The position numbers and the translations under genes were made by a program. The notes beneath the pieces are model-generated. The model was given only the letters and a program-made list of their open reading frames with translations. It had not been told where the DNA came from and ran no database searches. From positions 1-64,000 of the forward strand of contig JAUIGL010000019.1 of the NCBI GenBank assembly GCA_030430165.1: a stretch of DNA of 64,000 nucleotides, read 5' to 3'. Origin of the DNA: a bacterium (lineage in GTDB: Bacteria; Desulfobacterota; Binatia; HRBIN30; CADEER01). Positions 1 through 7,645 of the stretch are shown in pieces (the stretch's first letter is position 1; every line of letters begins with the position of its first letter).

Positions 1-2
1 CC

Positions 3-839
3 AAAACCTCCTACGAGTGTTTCGAGGTTTCTCTCGACGACGGCGTCGCGCACTTGCGCATGTGTCGGCCGGAGAAGCGCAACAGCATGGTGCCTTCCTT
101 CTGGGAGGACTTGCCGGCGATCGTCTCCGAGCTCGATGCCAGCGGCGACGCCCGCGCCCTGGTGATCTCGTCGCAGGGGCCGCACTTCACCTCGGGAATG
201 GATCTCGCGGTGTTCGCCTCCGGCGACGGCGAGCAGATCGCCAAGCCGGTGCGCGGCGTTCGCACCTATGAGACCGTCCACCTGTTGCAACAGTCTTTCT
301 CCTGTCTCGAGCGCTGTCGCATGCCGGTGCTGGCCGCCGTTCAAGGCGGCTGCATCGGCGGCGGAGTCGACATGGTCACCGCCTGCGACATGCGCTACGC
401 CACCGAGGACGCGTTTTTTTGTGTCCAGGAGATCAATATCGGCATGACCGCCGACGTCGGCACCTTCCCGCGGCTGGCCAAGGTGATCCCCGAAGGGGTG
501 GCGCGCGAGATGGCGTACACCGGTTGCCGGTTGCCGGCGGCGCGCGCCCGCGAGGTCGGTCTGGTCAACCAGGTCTACGCCGACCAGAGGGAGATGCTTG
601 CGGCAGTACTCGAAACCGCTGCCGAGATCGCGTCGAAGTCACCGCTGGCGATCTACGGCTCGAAGCGCATGCTGAATTTCGCGCGCGACCACTCGACCGA
701 GGATTGTCTCGACTACATCGCCATCTGGAACGCCAGCATGTTCCAACCGAGCGAGATGGCCGAGGCCTTTGCCGCGAACCGGGAGAAACGAAAGGGCGAG
801 TTCACCGCGCTACCGCCGCGCCGCGACACGCCGAAGTAG
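3..839 (+). CDS. Crotonase, delta3,5-delta2,4-dienoyl-CoA isomerase-like (5' end outside window)
   Basis: The reading frame is open from the first bases of the window, so the true start lies upstream; the first visible residues read KTSYECFEVSLDDGVAHLRM, a normal crotonase N-terminus missing only a few residues. The oxyanion-hole segment is GGCIGGGVDM. The active-site region has the acidic triad expected of dienoyl-CoA isomerases: Asp in GGGVD, Glu in VQEIN and Asp in TADVGTF. The C-terminal SKSPLAIYGSKRM and DYIAIWNASM segments also follow that subfamily rather than ordinary hydratases. The family repositions double bonds in dienoyl-CoA during beta-oxidation of unsaturated fatty acids. It ends 8 bases before the ferrochelatase start, so the two may be cotranscribed. 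A generic enoyl-CoA hydratase is the alternative. Confidence 0.85.
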   Translation, partial: KTSYECFEVSLDDGVAHLRMCRPEKRNSMVPSFWEDLPAIVSELDASGDARALVISSQGPHFTSGMDLAVFASGDGEQIAKPVRGVRTYETVHLLQQSFSCLERCRMPVLAAVQGGCIGGGVDMVTACDMRYATEDAFFCVQEINIGMTADVGTFPRLAKVIPEGVAREMAYTGCRLPAARAREVGLVNQVYADQREMLAAVLETAAEIASKSPLAIYGSKRMLNFARDHSTEDCLDYIAIWNASMFQPSEMAEAFAANREKRKGEFTALPPRRDTPK

Positions 840-847
840 GGGCTGGG

Positions 848-1870
848 GTGGCGTACGATGCGATCATCGTGGTTTCGTTCGGCGGTCCCGAAGGGCCGGA
901 CGACGTCATGCCCTTTCTCGAGAACGTCACGCGCGGTCGCGGCATCCCGCGCGCACGTCTGGCCGAGGTCGCCGAGAACTACCAGCGCTTCGGCGGGGTG
1001 AGCCCGATCAACGGGCTCAACCGCCAGCTGATCGCCGCCCTCGAACGCGAGTTGCGCGACTACGGACCGCAGCTCCCGGTCTACTTCGGCAACCGCAACT
1101 GGCATCCCTTCCTCGAGGCCACCGTGCGCGAGATGGCGGCGGACGGCATCGGCGCGGCGCTTGCCTTCGTCACGTCGGCATACAGCTCCTATTCGAGTTG
1201 TCGCCAGTACCTCGATGACATCGCCGCCGCCCGCGCGGCGGTCGGCTCGTCGGCGCCGGCGATCGACAAGCTGCGCGCCTTCTGGAACCATCCCGGTTTC
1301 ATCGCGCCGATGGTCGACCGCCTGGCGCAGGCGATCGCGGCGATTCCGGTCGCCGACCGCGAAGCTTCGCGCATCGTCTACACGGCGCACAGCGTGCCGC
1401 TGTCGATGGCCCAGACGAGCGACTACGAGCTGCAGCTGCGCGATGCGTGTCGCCTGGTCGACGAGCGCTTGCCGGAACCGCTGGCCTCGGAGCTGGCCTA
1501 CCAGAGCCGCAGCGGTCCGCCGAGCGTGCCGTGGCTGGAGCCCGACATCCTCGATCGCCTGGAGCAGTTGGCGGCTCAGGGCGTGCGTCACGTCGTCAAT
1601 CTACCGATCGGCTTCGTCTGCGACCACATGGAGGTGGTGTTCGACCTCGACACGCAGGCGGCGGAAAAAGCGCGCGACCTGGGCATCGGATTCACTCGGG
1701 TCGCCACCGCCGGCAGCGATCCGCGCTTCGTGTCGATGGTGCGCGAGCTGATTACCGAGCGCATCCACCCGGGTAGCGAGCGGCGCGCGCTCGGGCCGCT
1801 CGGGCCGCGTCCCGATCTCTGCGCGGCAGACTGCTGTCCTCCGCCGCGTCGACCGACCCGTGACTCCTGA
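848..1870 (+). CDS. hemH: Ferrochelatase, actinobacterial (coproporphyrin) type with [2Fe-2S] cysteines
   Basis: 340 residues from a GTG start chosen because the frame there begins AYDAIIVVSFGGPEGPDDV, the usual ferrochelatase N-terminus. The enzyme inserts Fe2+ into a porphyrin; the catalytic His lies in TAHSVPLS, and the conserved acidic C-terminal segment is PIGFVCDHMEVVFDLD. The segments YFGNRNWHPF and SAYSSYSSCRQY and the C-terminal CAADCC tail match mycobacterial enzymes, where one mid-protein Cys and three C-terminal Cys bind a [2Fe-2S] cluster. Here the equivalents are about C118, C325, C329 and C330. By homology this is the coproporphyrin-dependent branch (CpfC), but substrate is inferred. 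Its last 11 bases overlap the next gene, suggesting translational coupling. Confidence 0.93.
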   Translation: MAYDAIIVVSFGGPEGPDDVMPFLENVTRGRGIPRARLAEVAENYQRFGGVSPINGLNRQLIAALERELRDYGPQLPVYFGNRNWHPFLEATVREMAADGIGAALAFVTSAYSSYSSCRQYLDDIAAARAAVGSSAPAIDKLRAFWNHPGFIAPMVDRLAQAIAAIPVADREASRIVYTAHSVPLSMAQTSDYELQLRDACRLVDERLPEPLASELAYQSRSGPPSVPWLEPDILDRLEQLAAQGVRHVVNLPIGFVCDHMEVVFDLDTQAAEKARDLGIGFTRVATAGSDPRFVSMVRELITERIHPGSERRALGPLGPRPDLCAADCCPPPRRPTRDS

Positions 1871-4178
1871 CGTCGATCCGCGCGCCGAGGCGGACGGGGT
1901 GGGGGCGCCGGCGCCGCGCATGCTGCTGGGGCTCGGTCTGGTGACGGCCTGCGCCCTGGCGTTCCAGGTCTTGCTGACGCGCCTGCTCTCGGCGGTCCTC
2001 GCCTACCACTTCAGCTTTCTTGCGGTTTCGCTGTCCTTGGTCGGCACCGGCGCCGGCGCGATGCTCCTCTACCTGCGTCCCGACCGCTTTCGCGCCCCGG
2101 TGGCGAGCTTGCTGGCGAGTTGGACGGTGCTGTTTGCCGTCGCCCTGGTCGCCGTGCCGGTTGCGGCTGCCCAGCTCGACTTGGCGACGACGGCGGCCCG
2201 GTGGTGGTCGCTGCGCTTTGCGCTCATGTCCCTGGTGGCTGCGGTTCCCCCGTTCGCCGCCGGCGTCGTCGTCGCCCTGGCATTGAGCCGCTACGTCGAG
2301 CGCGTCGGCTTGGTCTACGGCGTCGACCTGTTCGGCGCCGGTGTCGGGGCGTTCGTCGCGGTGCCGCTGATGTGGTCGGCGCCGGCGCCGGTTCTGGTGG
2401 TCGCTCTCGCCGCGGTGGCGGCTGCTGCCGCGGTGTCGTTCGCAGGCAAGGGTGCGCTTGGCGGGGCCGCCCTGGCGGTTTCGGTCGCGCTATCGGTCTT
2501 GGTGTTGCACCAGGCGTTCTCGATCCTCGACCTGGGGAGTGGGTACGAGCTGCCGGCGGATGCGGAAGTGCACGAACGGTGGACACCGCTGGCGCGGGTT
2601 CTCGGGGTGCACGATCCTTCGAGCGAGACCTTCGCGATGGTGCTCTACGACCGCGTTTACGCGCCGGTTCCCATCGTCGCGCCGGATCGGGAGCTCACCT
2701 GGCGCGAGCTGCAGACCGGGTTGCAGAGCATCCCCTACCGCTTCGCCGGTCCCGGCTTGGCGCTGGTCGTCGGCGGGGGCGGTGGCCGCGACATCCATAC
2801 GGCGCTGTCGGAAGAGCAGTATCCGGTCGACGTGATCGAGCTCAACGAGGGGATTCGCCAGGTCGTCGACGAGGATCTCGCGCGGATCTCCGGCAGTCCG
2901 TACTCGTTGCCCGGGGTCGACACCGTGGTCGGCGACGGACGTTCGACGCTGGCCGCGCGGCGACAGCTCTACGACCAGATCCACCTCGGTTTCACCGACA
3001 CGCTGAGTGCCAATGCCGCCCAGGGCTTCGCCCTGATGGAGAACAACCTCTACACGGTGGAAGCGTTCCAGGAGTACTTCGAGCACCTGAAGCCCGAGGG
3101 GATTCTCGCCGTGTCCCGCCTCTACGATTTCGTCGGGCCGGAAGTGCTGCGCCTCACGGTTCTCGCCATGGCGTCGCTGCGCGCCCGCGGAATCGAGCAA
3201 CCGCGCGACCATGTGTTCGTCATGCGCGGCACGGAGCTCGGCGGTGCGGGCATGGGAACTCTGTTGGCGCGCCTGACGCCGTTTTCGGGTCAGGATCTGA
3301 ATCGGCTGCGCTTTCTCGCCAAGCTGCGCGGCGGCGAGGTCGTGTTCGCACCGGATGGGGCTGGCAGCGACGAGTGGAACGAGTTGGCGCAGTCGGCGAG
3401 CGAGCACGCGTTCTGTGCCGCCCAACCGCTCGATGTCTGCCCGCCTACCGATGATCGCCCCTTTTTCTTCAACATGCAGCGCAGCGGCGCGGAGGTGGGC
3501 GGACGGCCTGCCTTCTGGCGCGGGTTGAATCCGTACTCGATGCTGTGGACGGCGCTCGGCATTCTCGTCGCGCTTTGCCTTGTAGCCTTCGTCCTACCGC
3601 TGGCGTCGTCGCGCGCGTCGTTGCCGCCGGCTCGGTGGTCGCTTTACTTCGCGGCGATTGGGCTCGGCTACATTCTGGTCGAGATCGTCTTGATCCAGCA
3701 CTTCGTTCTCTTCCTCGGGTTTCCGACCTACGCGCTCTCGGTGGTGCTCGCCGGACTGCTGGTCAGCTCCGGTTTCGGCGCGCTCGCCTCACGCCGCCTG
3801 ACGGCGAGCAACGGTTTGCTCATCGCGCTGCTCCTGGCAGTGTTCCTGATCGTCGCCGGCGCGGTCGGGGTGCAACCCGTGCTGCGGGCGATGATCGATC
3901 GCCCGTTGGCTAGCCGAGTCGGCTTCGCGCTGATCCTGCTGGCACCGCTGGGGGCGCTGCTCGGGACCGCGATGCCGATCGGGTTGCGGCGCCTCGAGGA
4001 GTTGCAGCAGGGGGCGGTGCCCTACGCCTGGGGAATCAACGGGCTGACCTCGGTGCTCGGCTCGGTTGCCGGCGTGCTGATCGCGATGCAGGCGGGATTT
4101 GCCGCGACCGGACTGGTCGCCGCTGGGTGCTATGCGGTCGCGCTGGCCAGCGCCGCGACGGACGGCCGTCGCACTTGA
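1860..4178 (+). CDS. Membrane protein with spermidine-synthase-like (Rossmann) domain
   Basis: 772 residues from a GTG that overlaps the ferrochelatase stop region. An N-terminal block of hydrophobic helices (about residues 20-220) is followed by a soluble domain with the nucleotide-binding glycine motif LVVGGGGGRD near residue 304, an acidic VIELNE strand end and VVGDGRS near 356, all typical of spermidine synthase/SAM-dependent folds. A second helical block (about 565-765) closes the protein. The usual spermidine synthase is about 280 residues and soluble, so this is the long membrane-embedded family of unknown substrate. The HLGFTDT segment sits where aminopropyltransferases carry their catalytic Asp-rich loop. 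No specific role can be assigned; coupling with haem synthesis is only positional. Confidence 0.8.
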   Translation: MTPDVDPRAEADGVGAPAPRMLLGLGLVTACALAFQVLLTRLLSAVLAYHFSFLAVSLSLVGTGAGAMLLYLRPDRFRAPVASLLASWTVLFAVALVAVPVAAAQLDLATTAARWWSLRFALMSLVAAVPPFAAGVVVALALSRYVERVGLVYGVDLFGAGVGAFVAVPLMWSAPAPVLVVALAAVAAAAAVSFAGKGALGGAALAVSVALSVLVLHQAFSILDLGSGYELPADAEVHERWTPLARVLGVHDPSSETFAMVLYDRVYAPVPIVAPDRELTWRELQTGLQSIPYRFAGPGLALVVGGGGGRDIHTALSEEQYPVDVIELNEGIRQVVDEDLARISGSPYSLPGVDTVVGDGRSTLAARRQLYDQIHLGFTDTLSANAAQGFALMENNLYTVEAFQEYFEHLKPEGILAVSRLYDFVGPEVLRLTVLAMASLRARGIEQPRDHVFVMRGTELGGAGMGTLLARLTPFSGQDLNRLRFLAKLRGGEVVFAPDGAGSDEWNELAQSASEHAFCAAQPLDVCPPTDDRPFFFNMQRSGAEVGGRPAFWRGLNPYSMLWTALGILVALCLVAFVLPLASSRASLPPARWSLYFAAIGLGYILVEIVLIQHFVLFLGFPTYALSVVLAGLLVSSGFGALASRRLTASNGLLIALLLAVFLIVAGAVGVQPVLRAMIDRPLASRVGFALILLAPLGALLGTAMPIGLRRLEELQQGAVPYAWGINGLTSVLGSVAGVLIAMQAGFAATGLVAAGCYAVALASAATDGRRT

Positions 4179-5054
4179 TCAAGAGGCGAAGACGACCGTC
4201 TTGTTGCCTTGCAGGATCACCCGATCTTCGAGGTGCCAGCGCACCGCGCGGGCGAGAACGGTGCGCTCGACGTCGCGTCCCTTGCGCACCAGGTCGGCGA
4301 CCGAGTCGCGGTGGGAAGCGCGGATGACGTCCTGCTCGATGATCGGTCCTTCGTCGAGATCGGTGGTCGCGTAGTGCGCCGTTGCGCCGATCAGCTTGAC
4401 GCCCCGCTGGTAGGCTTGGTGGTAGGGTTTGCCGCCGATGAAGGCCGGAAGGAAGGAGTGGTGGATGTTGATGATGCGCGCCGGAAACCGTTGGATGAAT
4501 TCGCCCGTCAGGATCTGCATGTAGCGGGCGAGCACGATCAGGTCGATGCCCTCGCGTTCGAACAGCTCCGCTTCGAGGTCTTCCTGCTTGCGTTTCGTGT
4601 CCTTGGTGATCGGGAACACGTGGTAGGGGACGCCGAATTGCACCGCCACCGGCTCGAGGTCCGGATGGTTGCTGACCAGCATGCTGATCTCGCAGTCGAG
4701 CTCGCCGGCGCGGTGACGCAACAATAGATCGTAGAGGCAGTGGTCGTAGCGCGAGACCATGATCGCCATCTTCTTGCGCTGGCTCGCGTAGCGCAGCTTC
4801 CAATCCATGTCGAAGCGCTCGGCGACCTCGCGGATGCCGCCCTCGAGGGTGACACGGTCGGTGTGCAGGTCGGTGAGGTCGAAGCGAATCCGCTGGAAGA
4901 AATGGTTGTCGATCGGATCCGTGTGCTGGTTCGAGTTGAGAATGTTGGCGCCGTGGCCATAGAGCACCTGGGCGAGCGCGGCGACGATTCCCTTGGCGTC
5001 CGGACAGCAGACCAGCAGGGTCGCGGTCTCTGGGGTGGTGGGCTTTGCGGTCAT
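4179..5054 (-). CDS. purU: Formyltetrahydrofolate deformylase
   Basis: 291 residues. An N-terminal ACT domain (residues 10-90, beginning TATLLVCCPDAKGIVAALA) is followed by a formyltransferase-fold hydrolase domain. The catalytic signature NIHHSFLPAF supplies the Asn and His, and the DLDEGPIIEQD segment supplies the Asp. PurU hydrolyses 10-formyl-THF to formate and THF, balancing one-carbon pools and feeding formate to purine synthesis in many bacteria. ATG 5054 is chosen because the ACT domain begins directly after it; a longer open frame continues upstream but crosses the divergent promoter region of the acyl-CoA synthetase. It ends base-to-base against the convergent membrane protein gene, leaving no room for an intergenic terminator. 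Confidence 0.95.
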   Translation of the reverse strand: MTAKPTTPETATLLVCCPDAKGIVAALAQVLYGHGANILNSNQHTDPIDNHFFQRIRFDLTDLHTDRVTLEGGIREVAERFDMDWKLRYASQRKKMAIMVSRYDHCLYDLLLRHRAGELDCEISMLVSNHPDLEPVAVQFGVPYHVFPITKDTKRKQEDLEAELFEREGIDLIVLARYMQILTGEFIQRFPARIINIHHSFLPAFIGGKPYHQAYQRGVKLIGATAHYATTDLDEGPIIEQDVIRASHRDSVADLVRKGRDVERTVLARAVRWHLEDRVILQGNKTVVFAS

Positions 5055-5065
5055 AGCGGAGGTTC

Positions 5066-5123
5066 TAGCCCGGACGATCGATGAATTCCACGTCGCGAGC
5101 GCGTTGTGCGCGTGTCGGATCGG
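5066..5123. repeat. Dispersed intergenic motif, copy A (TAGCCCGGAC...ATGAATTCCACGTCGCG)
   Basis: This 58-base block lies 12 bases upstream of the purU start codon. It aligns without gaps to 10318-10375, upstream of the P450 start, at 45 of 58 positions by my count; the first 32 bases match at 28. Both copies sit at nearly the same distance from a minus-strand start codon in a divergent intergenic region. A shorter related string, TAGCCCGCACTCATG, occurs at 5163-5177 at the start of the acyl-CoA synthetase. It could be a shared promoter/operator or the remnant of a mobile element. Confidence 0.6.
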
Positions 5124-5174
5124 TCGAGCGACCCGCTTGGAACCGGCGGGGCGCCGCTGGTATAGCCCGCACTC

Positions 5175-6839
5175 ATGTCGACCTATGACGAGCTCTTGGC
5201 CGGCCTGACCGGGCCGGGTGGAATCTTCGAGATCACCGAGGAGGAAGTCCTCGGCGAGCGCATGCAGGTGTTCAAGGATCGCAAGCGGTCGCTGCGGCAG
5301 CTGCTCGAAGAGTCGGCGATGCATGCAGACAAGGAGTATCTCGTCCTCGGCGACCGGCGCATCACCTACGCCGAGCATTTGCGTCTGGTGGCGTCGGCGG
5401 CGCAGGAGCTGCGCCAGCGGTACGGTGTCGAGAAGGGGGACCGGGTCGCGATTCTCGCCGAGAATCACCTCGAGTGGGTGATCGCCTTCTGGGCTTCGGT
5501 GAGTCTGGGGGCGATCGTCTCCGCGCTCAACGGCTGGTGGACCGCTGACGAGATCGAATACGGGATCGAGCTCAGCAAGCCGAAGGTGCTGATCGCCGAT
5601 CGCAAGCGACTGGCGCGGGTGCGAGAGCCGGGGGTGCCCGTGATCGAGATCGAGTCCGATTTTGCCTCGCTCCTGGGAAATGCCGACGCGGCGATGCCGG
5701 ATGTGCCGATCGCCGAAGACGACCCGGCGGTGATCCTCTTCACCAGTGGCACCACCGGCCGGCCGAAGGGCGCGGTGAACTCGCACCGCAGCATTTGCGG
5801 CTTCGTGCACGTCGCCTTTGCCGCCGGATTGCTGCGCATGATGCTCGACGATGCGGCCGGCGCGCCCAAGTCCGATCCGCCGCCGCAACAATGCTCGTTG
5901 ATGACGGTGCCGCTCTTTCACTTGTCCGGCCTCTACTCGGGCGCGGTGCTGATGCTCGGCGCCGGCGGCAAGACGGTCTGGCGTCTGGGGCGTTTCGACC
6001 CGGTCGATGTGCTGCGCCTGATCGAGCGCGAGAAGGTCACCAATTGGGCGGGGCTCGGCAGCATGGCGCCGCGCGTCCTTTCACACCCCGACCTCGACAA
6101 GTACGATCTGTCGAGCATTCGCAACTTCGGCTCCGGCGGGGCGCCGACTTCTCCGACCCTACAAGAGAAGATGCGCAAGGTCGCAGCCAACGGCGCCGGC
6201 GCGATCGGCCTCGGCTACGGGCTCAGCGAGACCGTGACCGCGGTGGCGATGATCGGCGGCAAGGACCTCGAAGAACACCCGACGTCGGTCGGCCGACCGG
6301 CACCGACCCACGCGATCGAGATTCGCGACCCCGACGGCAACGTTCTGCCGGAAGGCGAGCAGGGAGAGATCTTCGTGCGCTCGCCCTACAACATGCTCGA
6401 GTACTGGGGAAACCCGGACGCCACCGCTCAGGTGCTGCGCCGCGGGCGTTGGCTGGCGACCGGGGACATCGGCCATTTCGAAGAGGGCAGGCTCTACATC
6501 AACTCGCGCGCGCGCGACATGATTCTTCGCGCTGCCGAGAACATCTATCCGGTCGAGATCGAGCACCGCCTGGAAGCGCATCCCGCGGTGGCCGAAGCAG
6601 CGGTGGTCGGTGTCGACCACCCGGAGCTCGGTCAGGAGGTCAAGGCGATCGTCGTCCCGGCTTCGCAACAATCCGTCGACACGGCTGCGCTCGCCGCCTG
6701 GGTCGGCGAGGCGCTGGCGTCCTACAAGGTACCGGCTCACTGGGAGGTGCGCGGCGAGCCGCTGCCGCGCAACGCCGCCGGCAAGGTTCTGAAGAACGTA
6801 CTGACCGGCGAGTCCGAGAATCGGTTCGTCGAGGACTGA
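5175..6839 (+). CDS. Acyl-CoA synthetase (AMP-forming, ANL superfamily)
   Basis: 554 residues. The adenylate-forming motifs are in order: the phosphate loop LFTSGTTGRPKGAV near residue 190, GLGYGLSETV in the middle of the protein, WLATGDIGHFEEG, then the hinge and C-terminal AENIYPVEIEH and catalytic-Lys NAAGKVLKN motifs. It activates a carboxylic acid to acyl-AMP and then to acyl-CoA in the cytoplasm. The substrate cannot be read from sequence; nearby P450, thiolase and aldehyde dehydrogenase genes suggest a fatty, branched or sterol-derived acid. ATG 5175 precedes a normal family N-terminus. It is divergent from purU and the HAD gene follows after 3 bases. Confidence 0.93.
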   Translation: MSTYDELLAGLTGPGGIFEITEEEVLGERMQVFKDRKRSLRQLLEESAMHADKEYLVLGDRRITYAEHLRLVASAAQELRQRYGVEKGDRVAILAENHLEWVIAFWASVSLGAIVSALNGWWTADEIEYGIELSKPKVLIADRKRLARVREPGVPVIEIESDFASLLGNADAAMPDVPIAEDDPAVILFTSGTTGRPKGAVNSHRSICGFVHVAFAAGLLRMMLDDAAGAPKSDPPPQQCSLMTVPLFHLSGLYSGAVLMLGAGGKTVWRLGRFDPVDVLRLIEREKVTNWAGLGSMAPRVLSHPDLDKYDLSSIRNFGSGGAPTSPTLQEKMRKVAANGAGAIGLGYGLSETVTAVAMIGGKDLEEHPTSVGRPAPTHAIEIRDPDGNVLPEGEQGEIFVRSPYNMLEYWGNPDATAQVLRRGRWLATGDIGHFEEGRLYINSRARDMILRAAENIYPVEIEHRLEAHPAVAEAAVVGVDHPELGQEVKAIVVPASQQSVDTAALAAWVGEALASYKVPAHWEVRGEPLPRNAAGKVLKNVLTGESENRFVED

Positions 6840-6842
6840 ACG

Positions 6843-7466
6843 GTGGCCATGGAGAGGAACCCACCGTACTCGGTCGTGCTCTTCGATCTCGGCGGCGTAC
6901 TGGTCGAGTTCTCCGGGTTCGAGTCACTGCCGGCGATGCTCGCCGGCGACCCCGGAATCGACGAAACGCGGCGGCGTTGGATCGCGTCGCCGGCGGTCGC
7001 GGCGTTCGAGCGCGGCGGCCTGCCGGCGGAAGAGTTTGCCGAGGCTTTCGCTCGCGAGTGGGAGCTTCGCGTCACCCCGCAAGAGTTTCTGTCCGCGTTC
7101 GTCGCCTGGGCCAAGGACTTCTACCCGGGCGCCCGCGAGCTCGTCGCCGAGGTGCGAGCGCGCACCCGTGTTGCCTGCTTCAGCAACACCAATCCGCTGC
7201 ACTGGCATCGCAACTTCGAGGTCTTCGGCATCCCGCAATCGTTCGACGTCGCTTTCGCATCGTTCGAGCTGGGTGCGGTCAAGCCGGAGGAGGCGGCCTT
7301 TGCCGAGGTCGTACATCGACTCGGTTGCCAACCCGCCGAGATCCTCTTCCTCGACGACACCGAGGTCAACGTCGAAGCCGCCCGCCGCGCCGGCCTGCAC
7401 TCGGCACTGGCCCGAGGCGTGGCCGGAGCCCGCCGCGCACTGGTCGAACGCGAAATCCTACGGTAG
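6843..7466 (+). CDS. HAD-family phosphatase (YihX-like)
   Basis: 207 residues from GTG 6843 (ATG 6849 is an equal alternative). Motif I is VVLFDLGGVLVE, in which the usual second Asp of DxDGT is replaced by Gly, as in the YihX/epoxide hydrolase N-terminal-like subgroup. Motif II is ACFSNTN, motif III the Lys in GAVKPEE, and motif IV LFLDDTEVNVEAA. Members dephosphorylate sugar phosphates or other small phosphometabolites; the substrate here is unknown. It lies 3 bases after the acyl-CoA synthetase and is probably cotranscribed with it. Confidence 0.88.
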   Translation: MAMERNPPYSVVLFDLGGVLVEFSGFESLPAMLAGDPGIDETRRRWIASPAVAAFERGGLPAEEFAEAFAREWELRVTPQEFLSAFVAWAKDFYPGARELVAEVRARTRVACFSNTNPLHWHRNFEVFGIPQSFDVAFASFELGAVKPEEAAFAEVVHRLGCQPAEILFLDDTEVNVEAARRAGLHSALARGVAGARRALVEREILR

Positions 7467-7509
7467 TGGAAATAGCACAACCGTTAGAGCGCCGCGGTGA
7501 ACGGTTACC

Positions 7510-7640
7510 TATCCGCGTCGATCCGCGTTCATCTGCGGCAAAAAAAGGTACTGGCACCGCGATCCCTCGATACCCCGCCCCTGCGATTCCACCCACCCTG
7601 GCCGGGATCCGCATCCGTGTCCCCCGTGTTCATCCGTGGT
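7510..7640 (-). repeat. Intergenic repeat pair of the CGCGGATCGACGCGGAT / CACGGATGAACACGG type
   Basis: Two short low-complexity blocks lie at 7510-7539 and 7606-7640. On the minus strand they read as tandem near-repeats of the unit (G/C)GGATgaACnC: the first gives GCAGATGAACGCGGATCGACGCGGAT-like units, the second CCACGGATGAACACGGGG-like units. They abut the stop codon of the MATE gene. Similar strings occur as interspersed repeats in many unrelated bacterial genomes (from memory). They do not encode a credible protein. Confidence 0.55.
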
Positions 7641-7645
7641 GAAGA

